Made by a program: the position numbers and the translations under genes | Shown here: positions 1 to 5,958 of the stretch, in pieces | Numbering within the stretch: position 1 is the first letter of the stretch | Layout of the letters: each line of letters begins with the position of its first letter | Source: an uncultured Clostridia bacterium | GTDB taxonomy: Bacteria > Bacillota > Clostridia > Christensenellales > Aristaeellaceae | Assembly (NCBI GenBank): GCA_934647145.1 | Contig: CAKUFB010000136.1 | Coordinates: 1 to 7,061, forward strand | Length of the DNA stretch: 7,061 bases | Reading direction: 5' to 3' | Notes under the pieces: generated by a model | The model's database searches: none | Seen by the model: only the letters and a program-made list of their open reading frames with translations | Told to the model about the DNA's origin: nothing

Positions 1-3
1 GGT

Positions 4-40
4 CTGGGGAGGCGCGCGCCGTTCAGGCCGCCCTCCCCAG
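4..40. repeat. Perfect 9-bp inverted repeat at the outer edge of copy A
   Basis: CTGGGGAGG at 4-12 is the exact reverse complement of CCTCCCCAG at 32-40, with a GC-rich 19-nt interior that contains a minor GCC/GGC stem (18-20 with 26-28). Copy B is cut by the window edge inside the equivalent arm (CTCCCCAG read on the minus strand from 7061), so this hairpin is probably the last module of the repeat. No T-tract follows on either strand. Confidence 0.6.
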
Positions 41-131
41 CGTCTCGCCCTGCGGCGGCGCAGCCGCCGCAGGGCGACTGTGGGTAGGTTCCACTTACTG
101 CCGCCATAAATTGAAGCGGCCAAGGTCTGCG
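33..131 (-). repeat. Structured intergenic repeat, copy A
   Basis: This segment matches 6937-7061 in inverted orientation: 99 aligned columns with 6 substitutions by eye, plus a 26-nt block present only in copy B. Read on the minus strand, the direction of the rubrerythrin transcript, it starts CGCAGACC, 60 nt after the rubrerythrin stop. It then holds a 5-bp stem (116-120 with 100-104), a small GTGG/CCAC hairpin around 80-94, an invariant core (GGAACCTACCCACAGTCG) and a 15-bp perfect hairpin (45-59 with 63-77, 3-nt loop). No T-tract follows the long stem, so it is not a canonical intrinsic terminator. The family is not recognised. A dispersed MITE/REP-like or RNA element is inferred. Confidence 0.8.
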
Positions 132-190
132 TCCGGAAACCTCATAGACTTCAGCAAAAACTGGAGATGGTGGCGGGAGCCCGCTTCCCG

Positions 191-727
191 TCAGTAGTTT
201 TCCGCGCGCAGCTCGAAATAGCCCTGCGGATAGCCGCACACCGCGCACAGCTCGGGCGCCTGCTCCGCGAGCACGAGGTGGCCGCAGTTTCGGCACTCCC
301 AGGCGCGAATCCCGCTCCTGGCGAAAACCTGAGCCGTCTCCACATTGCGCAGCAGGGTGCGGAAGCGCTCCTCGTGCTGCTTTTCGATGGCGGCGACCAG
401 CCTGAAGCGGCGCGCCAGCTCGGGGAAGCCCTCGTCGATCGCGGTTTGGGCAAAGCCCTCGTACATGTCCGTCCACTCGTAGTGCTCGCCGTCGGCGGCG
501 TGGCGCAGGTTTTCAGCCGTGCCGGCCAGCTCGTCCAGCTCCATGAGCCAGAGCTTCGCGTGCTCCCGCTCGTTCTCGGCGGTCTGCATAAGCAGCGCGG
601 CGATTTGCTCAAAGCCCTCCTTTTGCGCCCTTCCGGCGTAGAAGGCGTATCGGCTGCGCACGCCGGATTCGGCGGCAAAGGCCGCGCGCAGGTTTTTCTC
701 CGTCTGAGTTCCCTGATACTTGTTCAT
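191..727 (-). CDS. rbr: Rubrerythrin (peroxide-reducing diiron/rubredoxin protein)
   Basis: This 178-residue cytoplasmic protein has the standard rubrerythrin architecture. The N-terminal ferritin-like four-helix domain carries E20 in AAESGVRSRY, an ExxH pair at E53/H56 (ENEREH), the EHYEWTDMYEGFA region (81-93) with further acidic ligands, and a second ExxH at E115/H118 (EKQHEERF). A C-terminal rubredoxin-like Fe(Cys)4 domain follows, with CRNC at 145-148 and CAVC at 161-164. By family knowledge it reduces hydrogen peroxide to water using electrons from NAD(P)H:rubredoxin oxidoreductase-type donors, which protects anaerobes. All metal-ligand positions I can identify are intact. The start is fixed by AAAGGAG at 736-742, 8 nt upstream of the ATG; an ATG at 732-734 lies too close to that site. 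A terminator separates it from the regulator gene upstream, so it is probably transcribed alone. I see no convincing -35/-10 between 743 and 818. Confidence 0.95.
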   Translation of the reverse strand: MNKYQGTQTEKNLRAAFAAESGVRSRYAFYAGRAQKEGFEQIAALLMQTAENEREHAKLWLMELDELAGTAENLRHAADGEHYEWTDMYEGFAQTAIDEGFPELARRFRLVAAIEKQHEERFRTLLRNVETAQVFARSGIRAWECRNCGHLVLAEQAPELCAVCGYPQGYFELRAENY

Positions 728-818
728 GGTTCATGCTCCTTTCGGCGGTTCGTTCAGGCTTAGTGTGCCCATAAGAGCCGCGAAATTGCGGGCGCGGAGG
801 GTCTGCGCGGCCTGAAGG

Positions 819-850
819 AAAAGAAAAAAGCGGCTCCGCGCGGGAGCCGC
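819..850 (-). terminator. Rho-independent terminator of the AraC regulator gene
   Basis: On the minus strand, GCGGCTCC (850-843) pairs perfectly with GGAGCCGC (837-830) around a 5-nt CGCGC loop, and is followed directly by TTTTTTCTTTT (829-819). It lies 17 nt after the regulator stop and about 90 nt before the rubrerythrin start, so it should end the regulator transcript and insulate the rubrerythrin gene. Confidence 0.93.
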
Positions 851-866
851 CTGGAAAACGGAGCGC

Positions 867-2933
867 CTATTCGCCCGGCGCGTCCTCGCTTTGGGCGCGG
901 TAACGGCCGGGCGTGGTGCCTGTGACGCGCTTGAAGGCGCGGTTGAAGGAGTCGATGTTGACGTAGCCGCACAGCTCGGCGACGCGGCGCGCGGTCATGT
1001 CCGGGTTGTCGCGCAAGAGGTCGGTCGCGGCGTGAATGCGAACCGAATGGATGTACTCCAGCGGCCCCATGCGCATGGTCTGCCGGAAGGCGCGCGAGAC
1101 CACGTCCGGGTTGCGGCCCAGGCGCTGCGCGATGGCCGAGACGTTCAGGTTGGGGTCGTAGTAGCTGGACTGCACCAGCTGCACGACCTGCCGGCTGATC
1201 AGGTTGTCGCTGCCGCTTTCGGCGGGCTCGGGCGCGGCGGGCGCGGGCTCGCGATCGACGAGCAGCTTGCCCAGCGCCTGCACGCCCCTGCGGAAGGCGT
1301 CCAGATCGTCGCTGCGCAGCGCGTGCTCCAGGGAGAAGAGCGCGCGCATGGCCTGCTGCTGATCCTCGCTGAGCGCCTGCCAGACCTGCACAGGCCCGTC
1401 GGCCGGGTACTGGTGCAGCTGGCTGAGCTGATCCATCAGCCGGGCGGAAAGGGCGGAGAAGTCGCCCTCAAGCGGCGAGACGGCGCTCGCGCGGCAGGCA
1501 AACTCGGCCCCGTAGTCCTCGCGCAGGAAGGTAAGGCCCTTTTGCAGGTCGCTCTTGAGCAGCAGCGCGCGGGCCTCGCCTTCGTCCTGCAGGCCGACCA
1601 GGAAGAGCAGGCGCTGATGGGCGTAGAGCGCGGCGGCGTTGAAGCTCTGCCGGAGCAGCTCGGTGAGCAGGTTCTGCGCCACGCCGAAGACCTCCCCGTC
1701 GCGCTCGCCGGGGGTGGAGCAGTCCACGAGCGTCAGCTCGACATAGCACCAGCAGGGGTTCTGGAAGCGCTGCTTTTCCCGGGCGAAGCGGGCGGAGACG
1801 GCGCTCTCGGCCTCGGGCGCGCTCAGGGCGGCGTACAGGCGCGCGTCGTCCAGGCGGCGGCGCGTCAGATCCTCGCGCTGCTGCAGCTTCTGGCGGTCGT
1901 CCAGCGCCTTCTGGAGCAGCGTGTTGAGCTGCACGTATTCGTGGTTGTCCGAGTCGGTGCTCAGGCCGCGCGCGTTGGCCAGGTGCAGCACCTCGGCGAC
2001 CGGGTTGTAATGCCTGCGCAGGGAATAGACGATCACCAGGAAGCAGGCCAGCGTGCAGAAGGGGATGGCGATCAGGAAGCCGGCGGTCTGCCTCAGCAGG
2101 TTGGCCTTGAGGCGGGTGCGCGAGGTGGCGCTGACGACATAGCAGTCGTAGCCCTCCAGGCGCAGCGCGGTCACCAGCCAGGCGGCGCTGTTTTCGGGCA
2201 GCCTGCCCTCGCCCAGGCAGCTCACGTCGAGCGGGAAGGCCTCGCCCGTATGCGCCAGACACGCGCCGTCGCCGCCCACGACGGCCACGTATTCCTCGCC
2301 CTCGGCCGCCTCGCCGTACATGCCGAGGATGTAGTCGGTCTTCAGGTTGAACAGCACGCGGGAGCCGTAGCGCAGGGGCAGCTGGAAATACAGCGTGCGC
2401 CCGGCCGCGTCCGATCTGAGCAGGCGGTTTTCGCTCTGCGCCAGCAGGTCGCGCAGAGCGTCCCAGCTCTGCCACAGCTCGTCCGCGTCTTCGGTCATGC
2501 TGTACAGGTGGTCGAGCGGCAGCACGCGCAGCGAGGTGATGCCGTAGCCGCTCCGGCCCAGGTAAATCAGCGCCTCGGACAGCGACGGAGAGGACTTGAG
2601 CGCGGTCAGCAGCAGGCCGCGCATCCGGTTCATGTCGGTGTAGTCGGTGCTCTTGAGGTCGCTGCGGCGGCGGGAGAGCAGCGTGCCCTGCGACGCGCCC
2701 GCGCCCAGCTGGTTGGCCAGCAGGCTCAGGTCGTTGAGCTCGGCCTGAAGCGAAATCTGAAACCGGTGCAGCTTGGCGTACTGCAGCGAGCTCATGCTGT
2801 CCTCGAGCGCCGTCCGGTTGCTCTGATACAGCGCGTAGCACAAGAGCAGCATGGGTGTCAGCACCAGTAAATAGGATATAATCCAGCTGCGCAGCAGCGG
2901 ACGCTTCTTTTTATTTTTCTGCAGCTGTGGCAT
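867..2933 (-). CDS. Membrane-anchored AraC-family transcriptional regulator (YtdP/YesN-like)
   Basis: This is a 688-residue one-component sensor. A basic N-terminus (KNKKKRP) precedes TM1 at about 17-35. Residues 36-280 form a predicted extracellular domain of the size expected for a Cache-like sensor, with a VAVVGGDGACLAHTG segment (216-230) typical of such folds. TM2 is at about 285-304. A helical, coiled-coil-prone linker (about 310-370) and a poorly defined cytoplasmic region (about 380-560) follow. Residues 580-680 carry two AraC helix-turn-helix motifs (about 597-617, NVSAIAQRLGRNPDVVSRAF; about 646-667, ARRVAELCGYVNIDSFNRAF) ending in TGTTPGRYR. B. subtilis YtdP has the same general plan. 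The gene is divergent from the importer genes, its probable target. The reading frame stays open to 3170, but I prefer 2933: AAAGGGG lies about 10 nt upstream, and the next ATG (2990) falls inside the predicted -10 box. The ligand is unknown. Confidence 0.9.
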   Translation of the reverse strand: MPQLQKNKKKRPLLRSWIISYLLVLTPMLLLCYALYQSNRTALEDSMSSLQYAKLHRFQISLQAELNDLSLLANQLGAGASQGTLLSRRRSDLKSTDYTDMNRMRGLLLTALKSSPSLSEALIYLGRSGYGITSLRVLPLDHLYSMTEDADELWQSWDALRDLLAQSENRLLRSDAAGRTLYFQLPLRYGSRVLFNLKTDYILGMYGEAAEGEEYVAVVGGDGACLAHTGEAFPLDVSCLGEGRLPENSAAWLVTALRLEGYDCYVVSATSRTRLKANLLRQTAGFLIAIPFCTLACFLVIVYSLRRHYNPVAEVLHLANARGLSTDSDNHEYVQLNTLLQKALDDRQKLQQREDLTRRRLDDARLYAALSAPEAESAVSARFAREKQRFQNPCWCYVELTLVDCSTPGERDGEVFGVAQNLLTELLRQSFNAAALYAHQRLLFLVGLQDEGEARALLLKSDLQKGLTFLREDYGAEFACRASAVSPLEGDFSALSARLMDQLSQLHQYPADGPVQVWQALSEDQQQAMRALFSLEHALRSDDLDAFRRGVQALGKLLVDREPAPAAPEPAESGSDNLISRQVVQLVQSSYYDPNLNVSAIAQRLGRNPDVVSRAFRQTMRMGPLEYIHSVRIHAATDLLRDNPDMTARRVAELCGYVNIDSFNRAFKRVTGTTPGRYRAQSEDAPGE

Positions 2934-2988
2934 GGAACGCCGACCCCTTTCGGACAAACTCCCTAAGCGCATGTCAAATTCATTACCC

Positions 2989-3017
2989 ATTATACCGAAA
3001 TTCAGTCGATTTTTCAA
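2989..3017 (-). promoter_or_regulatory. Sigma-A-type promoter of the regulator gene
   Basis: On the minus strand, TTGAAA (3017-3012) and a perfect TATAAT (2994-2989) are separated by exactly 17 nt. Initiation would fall near 2982, giving a leader of roughly 50 nt with the AAAGGGG ribosome site in front of the ATG at 2933. The -10 box covers the upstream in-frame ATG at 2990, which argues against longer starts. Confidence 0.85.
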
Positions 3018-3087
3018 GCGCATTCGCGGGGAATCTGTCGGATATGGGATGCGCAAAAGCCGATTTTCACATCGGCAAAATCCGACA
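3018..3087. promoter_or_regulatory. Cluster of inverted repeats, candidate operator between divergent promoters
   Basis: Three dyads overlap here: TGTCGGAT (3036-3043) with ATCCGACA (3080-3087), GCCGAT (3059-3064) with ATCGGC (3071-3076), and GCGCAT (3018-3023) with ATGCGC (3049-3054). The cluster abuts the -35 box of the leftward promoter and lies upstream of the rightward one, where an AraC-type activator or repressor would act. Binding by the neighbouring regulator is inferred; only the repeats are seen. Confidence 0.5.
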
Positions 3088-3154
3088 ATCGTGCAATTCA
3101 TCCAAAATACATGGCTTTTATGATAGTTAACCTGCTCAGACCAAATATTGCTTA

Positions 3155-3183
3155 TTGATCTTCCCGCCATAAAAGGCTATGAT
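3155..3183 (+). promoter_or_regulatory. Sigma-A-type promoter of the importer operon
   Basis: TTGATC (3155-3160) and TATGAT (3178-3183) are separated by 17 nt. Initiation near 3190 would give a leader of about 73 nt before the ATG at 3263. The -35 box departs from TTGACA at the last two positions that matter, which fits a promoter needing an activator. Confidence 0.7.
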
Positions 3184-3199
3184 CTTTACACGAGCTTCG

Positions 3200-3224
3200 C
3201 AGAGGCCGAGGCGCCCGGCTTCTG
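3200..3224 (+). other. Leader hairpin upstream of the binding-protein gene
   Basis: CAGAGGCCG (3200-3208) pairs with CGGCTTCTG (3216-3224), 9 bp with one G-T wobble, around a 7-nt loop. It lies within the predicted leader, 24 nt ahead of the GGGAGG ribosome site. It carries no T-tract and no sequestered ribosome site, so 5' mRNA stabilisation is more likely than attenuation. Confidence 0.5.
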
Positions 3225-3262
3225 AAAAGCGATAGAAAAACATTTTATGGGAGGAAACTGAC

Positions 3263-4861
3263 ATGAAGAAGTTCATCGCGATGCTTTTGTGCCTGCTACT
3301 GACCGCCAGCGGCATGGCCTTCGCCGAGCCCGAGCCCAACACCCTGCCCCTGACCCAGGAAAAGGCCACCCTGACCATGTATATGCAGATCGCTTCCGGC
3401 CTGCAGAACCTGATCGACGACTACAACGAGTCCCCAACCGTGCAGAAGATGGAAGAGCTGACCAACGTACACATCGACTTCGTGAACCCGCCCGTGGGCG
3501 ACGACGGCACCTTCTTTAATATGCTGATCGCCTCCGGCGAGTATCCGGACATCTTCGTGGCGGCCGACGAGCTGGGCAGGGACTACCCCGGCCAGACCGA
3601 CGGCGCGATCGAGGACAAGATCGTCATCAACCCCAACGAGCTGATTGAGCAGTACGCGTCCAACTTCATGGCCATGTACAACAGCCTGTCCGACAAGGAC
3701 AAGCTGCGCTTCAAGACCGACGGCGGCGTGTACAAGTTCGGCAACCAGGGCAGCAACGTGGTCAAGAACAAGCAGCACACCGGCCTGATCATCCGCAGGG
3801 ACTGGCTGGAGGCGCTGAATCTGGAAATGCCCCAGACCTATGAGGACTTTGCGAATGTCCTGCGCGCCTTCAAGGAGAACTACAACACCACCGTGCCCTT
3901 CGCCTTCGCCAGCTTCTCCGACTATTATATCACCAACGGCAACGTGCTGTCCTCCGGCTACGGCGTGACCTGGGACACCTTCATTCTGGACGAGGAGGGC
4001 AAGGTCACGCACTCCTACCTGCAGGAGGGCTACAAGCAGTACCTCTCCACGCTCGCTTCCTGGATGAAGGAAGGCCTGATCGACGTGGACAACATCAACC
4101 GCTCCCACGACGACTGCAAGAAGCTGCTCTACACCGGCCAGGCCGGCGTGATCGAGATCGGCAACTGGGAGACCAATGAGGTTTCTCAGCTGGGCGCTCT
4201 GGAGGACGAGAAGTTCGTCATCGCGCCCATGAACACCCTGCGCCAGACCGGCGACGAGGACAAGGTGCTGGGCTTCTCCAACACCATGGGCAACGGCTCC
4301 TCCAACCGCTACTTCGTCTCCACCACCTGCAAGGATCCCGTGCTGGCCATCAAGTGGATCGACAACCTGTACAACCCCGAAATCAACCTGCTGACCACCT
4401 TCGGCGTGGGCGATCTGGGCGACGGCAACACCACCTATGTGGTCGATGAGAACGGCGACTACTCCTACTCCGACTACATGTACAACCAGCCCGACTTCCC
4501 CTTCGCCACCTTCCGCCTGAAGCACTACATCCAGAACTGGACCACCCAGACCCTGGACTCCATGGAGCTGGCGCAGTACAACACCCAGCTCAACCTGGAC
4601 TGCTGGAACGAATGGACGAAAAACGTGGACAACTCCCGCCTGATCCCCGACCCGGTCAGCCTGACCTCCGACGAGAGCCGCCTGGTCTCCGAGACCATGA
4701 CCGAGATCAAGACCTACATGTCTGAGCTCGCGCTCAAGATCATCTGCGGCGAGGCCGACCTGACCGCCTGGGACGAGGCCGTCGCTAAGCTGCCCGGCAT
4801 GGGCATCGACGACGCCATTGCCGCCGAGCAGGCCGCGCTGGATCGCTACAACGCCCGCTAA
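3263..4861 (+). CDS. Extracellular solute-binding protein of a sugar-type ABC importer (LplA/YtcQ-like)
   Basis: This 532-residue secreted receptor would capture a carbohydrate-type ligand and deliver it to the two downstream permeases. Residues 1-21 are a signal peptide (MKK, hydrophobic core, AFA just before Glu22). The mature protein shows family landmarks: SGEYPDIFV at 91-99, IIRRDWLEALNLEMPQTYED at 176-195 and a C-terminal helix with AVAKLPGMGIDDAIAAEQAA. The length suits the large LplA/YtcQ group. Unlike most Gram-positive binding proteins there is no lipobox: the only Cys near the signal (C10, in AMLLC) is inside the hydrophobic core. The start is fixed by GGGAGG at 3249-3254, 8 nt upstream of the ATG. 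Codon use is strikingly biased to C-ending codons (AAC, GAC, TTC, TAC) and AAG, consistent with high expression. The substrate cannot be named; oligosaccharides are usual for this group. Confidence 0.93.
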   Translation: MKKFIAMLLCLLLTASGMAFAEPEPNTLPLTQEKATLTMYMQIASGLQNLIDDYNESPTVQKMEELTNVHIDFVNPPVGDDGTFFNMLIASGEYPDIFVAADELGRDYPGQTDGAIEDKIVINPNELIEQYASNFMAMYNSLSDKDKLRFKTDGGVYKFGNQGSNVVKNKQHTGLIIRRDWLEALNLEMPQTYEDFANVLRAFKENYNTTVPFAFASFSDYYITNGNVLSSGYGVTWDTFILDEEGKVTHSYLQEGYKQYLSTLASWMKEGLIDVDNINRSHDDCKKLLYTGQAGVIEIGNWETNEVSQLGALEDEKFVIAPMNTLRQTGDEDKVLGFSNTMGNGSSNRYFVSTTCKDPVLAIKWIDNLYNPEINLLTTFGVGDLGDGNTTYVVDENGDYSYSDYMYNQPDFPFATFRLKHYIQNWTTQTLDSMELAQYNTQLNLDCWNEWTKNVDNSRLIPDPVSLTSDESRLVSETMTEIKTYMSELALKIICGEADLTAWDEAVAKLPGMGIDDAIAAEQAALDRYNAR

Positions 4862-4868
4862 GGCAAAA

Positions 4869-4898
4869 CGCCGGGGAGGCCGACGTGCCTCCCCGGCG
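4869..4898 (+). other. Intercistronic 12-bp GC hairpin after the binding-protein gene
   Basis: CGCCGGGGAGGC (4869-4880) pairs perfectly with GCCTCCCCGGCG (4887-4898) around a 6-nt loop, starting 7 nt after the stop codon. There is no T-tract, so it looks like a 3'-protecting structure or partial terminator. It would keep the binding-protein message more abundant than the permease message, a common arrangement in ABC importer operons. Confidence 0.75.
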
Positions 4899-4904
4899 AC
4901 CTTC

Positions 4905-4958
4905 GGTCATTCTGAGCAATGCGCCGGGTCTGCGCGCGACGTCTTGCTCAGAACGACC
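4905..4958. repeat. Imperfect palindromic element inside the operon
   Basis: GGTCATTCTGAGCAA (4905-4919) and TTGCTCAGAACGACC (4944-4958) are inverted repeats matching at 14 of 15 positions around a 24-nt GC-rich interior. The arm recalls the GTCATTCTGAGC-type palindromes I know as dispersed repeats in many bacterial genomes. That link is from memory, not from a search. It lies in the spacer between the binding-protein and permease genes. Confidence 0.55.
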
Positions 4959-5000
4959 GACCCTTCTCAAAACGCATCTGATTTCAAAGGAGGACTGCCC

Positions 5001-5945
5001 GTGAACGCGGCGAAAAAGCTCCCGAAGCAGGCGCCGCTGCACAAGCGCCTGGCGGAAAACATCCGCAATCACCCGCTTCTGTACGTGCTGGCGCTGCCCG
5101 TGGCGGCGTATTACCTGATCTTCAATTACTACCCGATGTACGGCGTTTTGATGGCCTTCCAGGATTTCAAGCCCGCCCTGGGCATCTGGGGGAGCAGATG
5201 GGTGGGCCTCAAGCACTTTGAGAAGTTCATCGGCGGCATTTATTTCTGGCGGCTGGTGCGAAACACCCTGAGCATCAACCTGGGCATGCTGCTGGTCGGC
5301 TTCCCGATCCCGATCCTGTTCGCGCTGCTGCTCAACGAAATCCCGCACCGCGGCTTTCAGCGCGTGACGCAGACCGTGACCTACATGCCGCACTTCATCT
5401 CCTCGGTCGTCGTGTGCGGCCTGATGCTGCAGTTCTGCGGCAGCAACGGCATACTGACCCGCGTGCTCGCCGCGCTGGGCCTGACGCCGCAGACCAACCT
5501 GTTTACCGTGCCCTCGCTGTTTCAGCCGCTGTATATCGGCATGAACGTCTGGAAGAACATGGGTTGGGACTCGATCATCTTCTTTGCGGCGCTGACCAGC
5601 GTGGACAGCGAGCTGCACGAGGCCGCCCAGATCGACGGCGCGGGCCGCTGGCGCAGAATGCTGCACGTCACCCTGCCCGCGATCATGCCCACCGTGGTCA
5701 TCCTGCTGATCATGCGCATCGGCAACCTGATGAGCCTGGGCTGGGATCAGATCATCCTGCTGTACAACGAGCGCGTGTACGAGCGGGCGGACGTCATCTC
5801 CACCTATGTCTACCGCATGGGTCTGACCAAGTTCGAGTACAGCTTCGGCTCGGCGGTCGGCCTGCTCAATTCGGTCATCAACGTGATTTTGCTCATGGGC
5901 GCGAACGCGCTCTCCCGCAAGGTCAACGAGACCAGTCTGTGGTAA
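5001..5945 (+). CDS. ABC transporter permease, LplB-type (first permease)
   Basis: This 314-residue inner-membrane protein forms half of the importer channel. It has a short basic cytoplasmic N-terminus, a first TM at about 26-44 leading into the family hallmark NYYPMYGVLMAFQDFKP (42-58), the WVGLKHFEKF motif (67-76), and further TMs at about 90-112, 128-146, 175-198, 228-246 and 284-303. The EAA loop EAAQIDGAGRWRRMLHVTLP (207-226) contacts the ATPase. The length is normal for the family. I chose the GTG at 5001 because a perfect AAAGGAGG (4986-4993) lies 7 nt upstream. The frame is open further left to 4818, but that stretch overlaps the binding-protein gene and translates the intercistronic hairpins. 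Cotranscribed with the next permease, whose ribosome site touches this stop codon. No ATPase gene is adjacent. Confidence 0.95.
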   Translation: MNAAKKLPKQAPLHKRLAENIRNHPLLYVLALPVAAYYLIFNYYPMYGVLMAFQDFKPALGIWGSRWVGLKHFEKFIGGIYFWRLVRNTLSINLGMLLVGFPIPILFALLLNEIPHRGFQRVTQTVTYMPHFISSVVVCGLMLQFCGSNGILTRVLAALGLTPQTNLFTVPSLFQPLYIGMNVWKNMGWDSIIFFAALTSVDSELHEAAQIDGAGRWRRMLHVTLPAIMPTVVILLIMRIGNLMSLGWDQIILLYNERVYERADVISTYVYRMGLTKFEYSFGSAVGLLNSVINVILLMGANALSRKVNETSLW

Positions 5946-5958
5946 GGAGGAACGCGCC

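Noticed and set aside
132..190. Intrinsic terminator directly after the rubrerythrin gene
   Set aside because: A CGGGA/TCCCG stem is present, but the TTTTT run lies about 15 nt beyond it, so the geometry is wrong. No terminator is claimed.
891..2870. 659-residue plus-strand open frame opposite the regulator gene
   Set aside because: Composition is dominated by Ala, Val, Gln and Gly with no domain, it has no ribosome site, and it lies exactly antisense to a well-recognised AraC regulator. It is a GC-rich shadow, as are the long antisense frames over the binding protein and permeases.
3097..3124. Second rightward promoter, TTCATC-16-TATGAT
   Set aside because: The -35 is poor and the spacing short compared with the 3155-3183 promoter. 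It cannot be excluded as a minor start.
2934..3170. N-terminal extension of the regulator to 3170
   Set aside because: It would translate across the predicted promoter and operator, adds residues with no family character, and lacks a ribosome site. The ATG at 2933 has one and puts TM1 at the usual place.
4818..5000. Upstream start for the first permease inside the binding-protein gene
   Set aside because: The extension overlaps the previous gene and translates two hairpins. The GTG at 5001 has a perfect AAAGGAGG at 7 nt.
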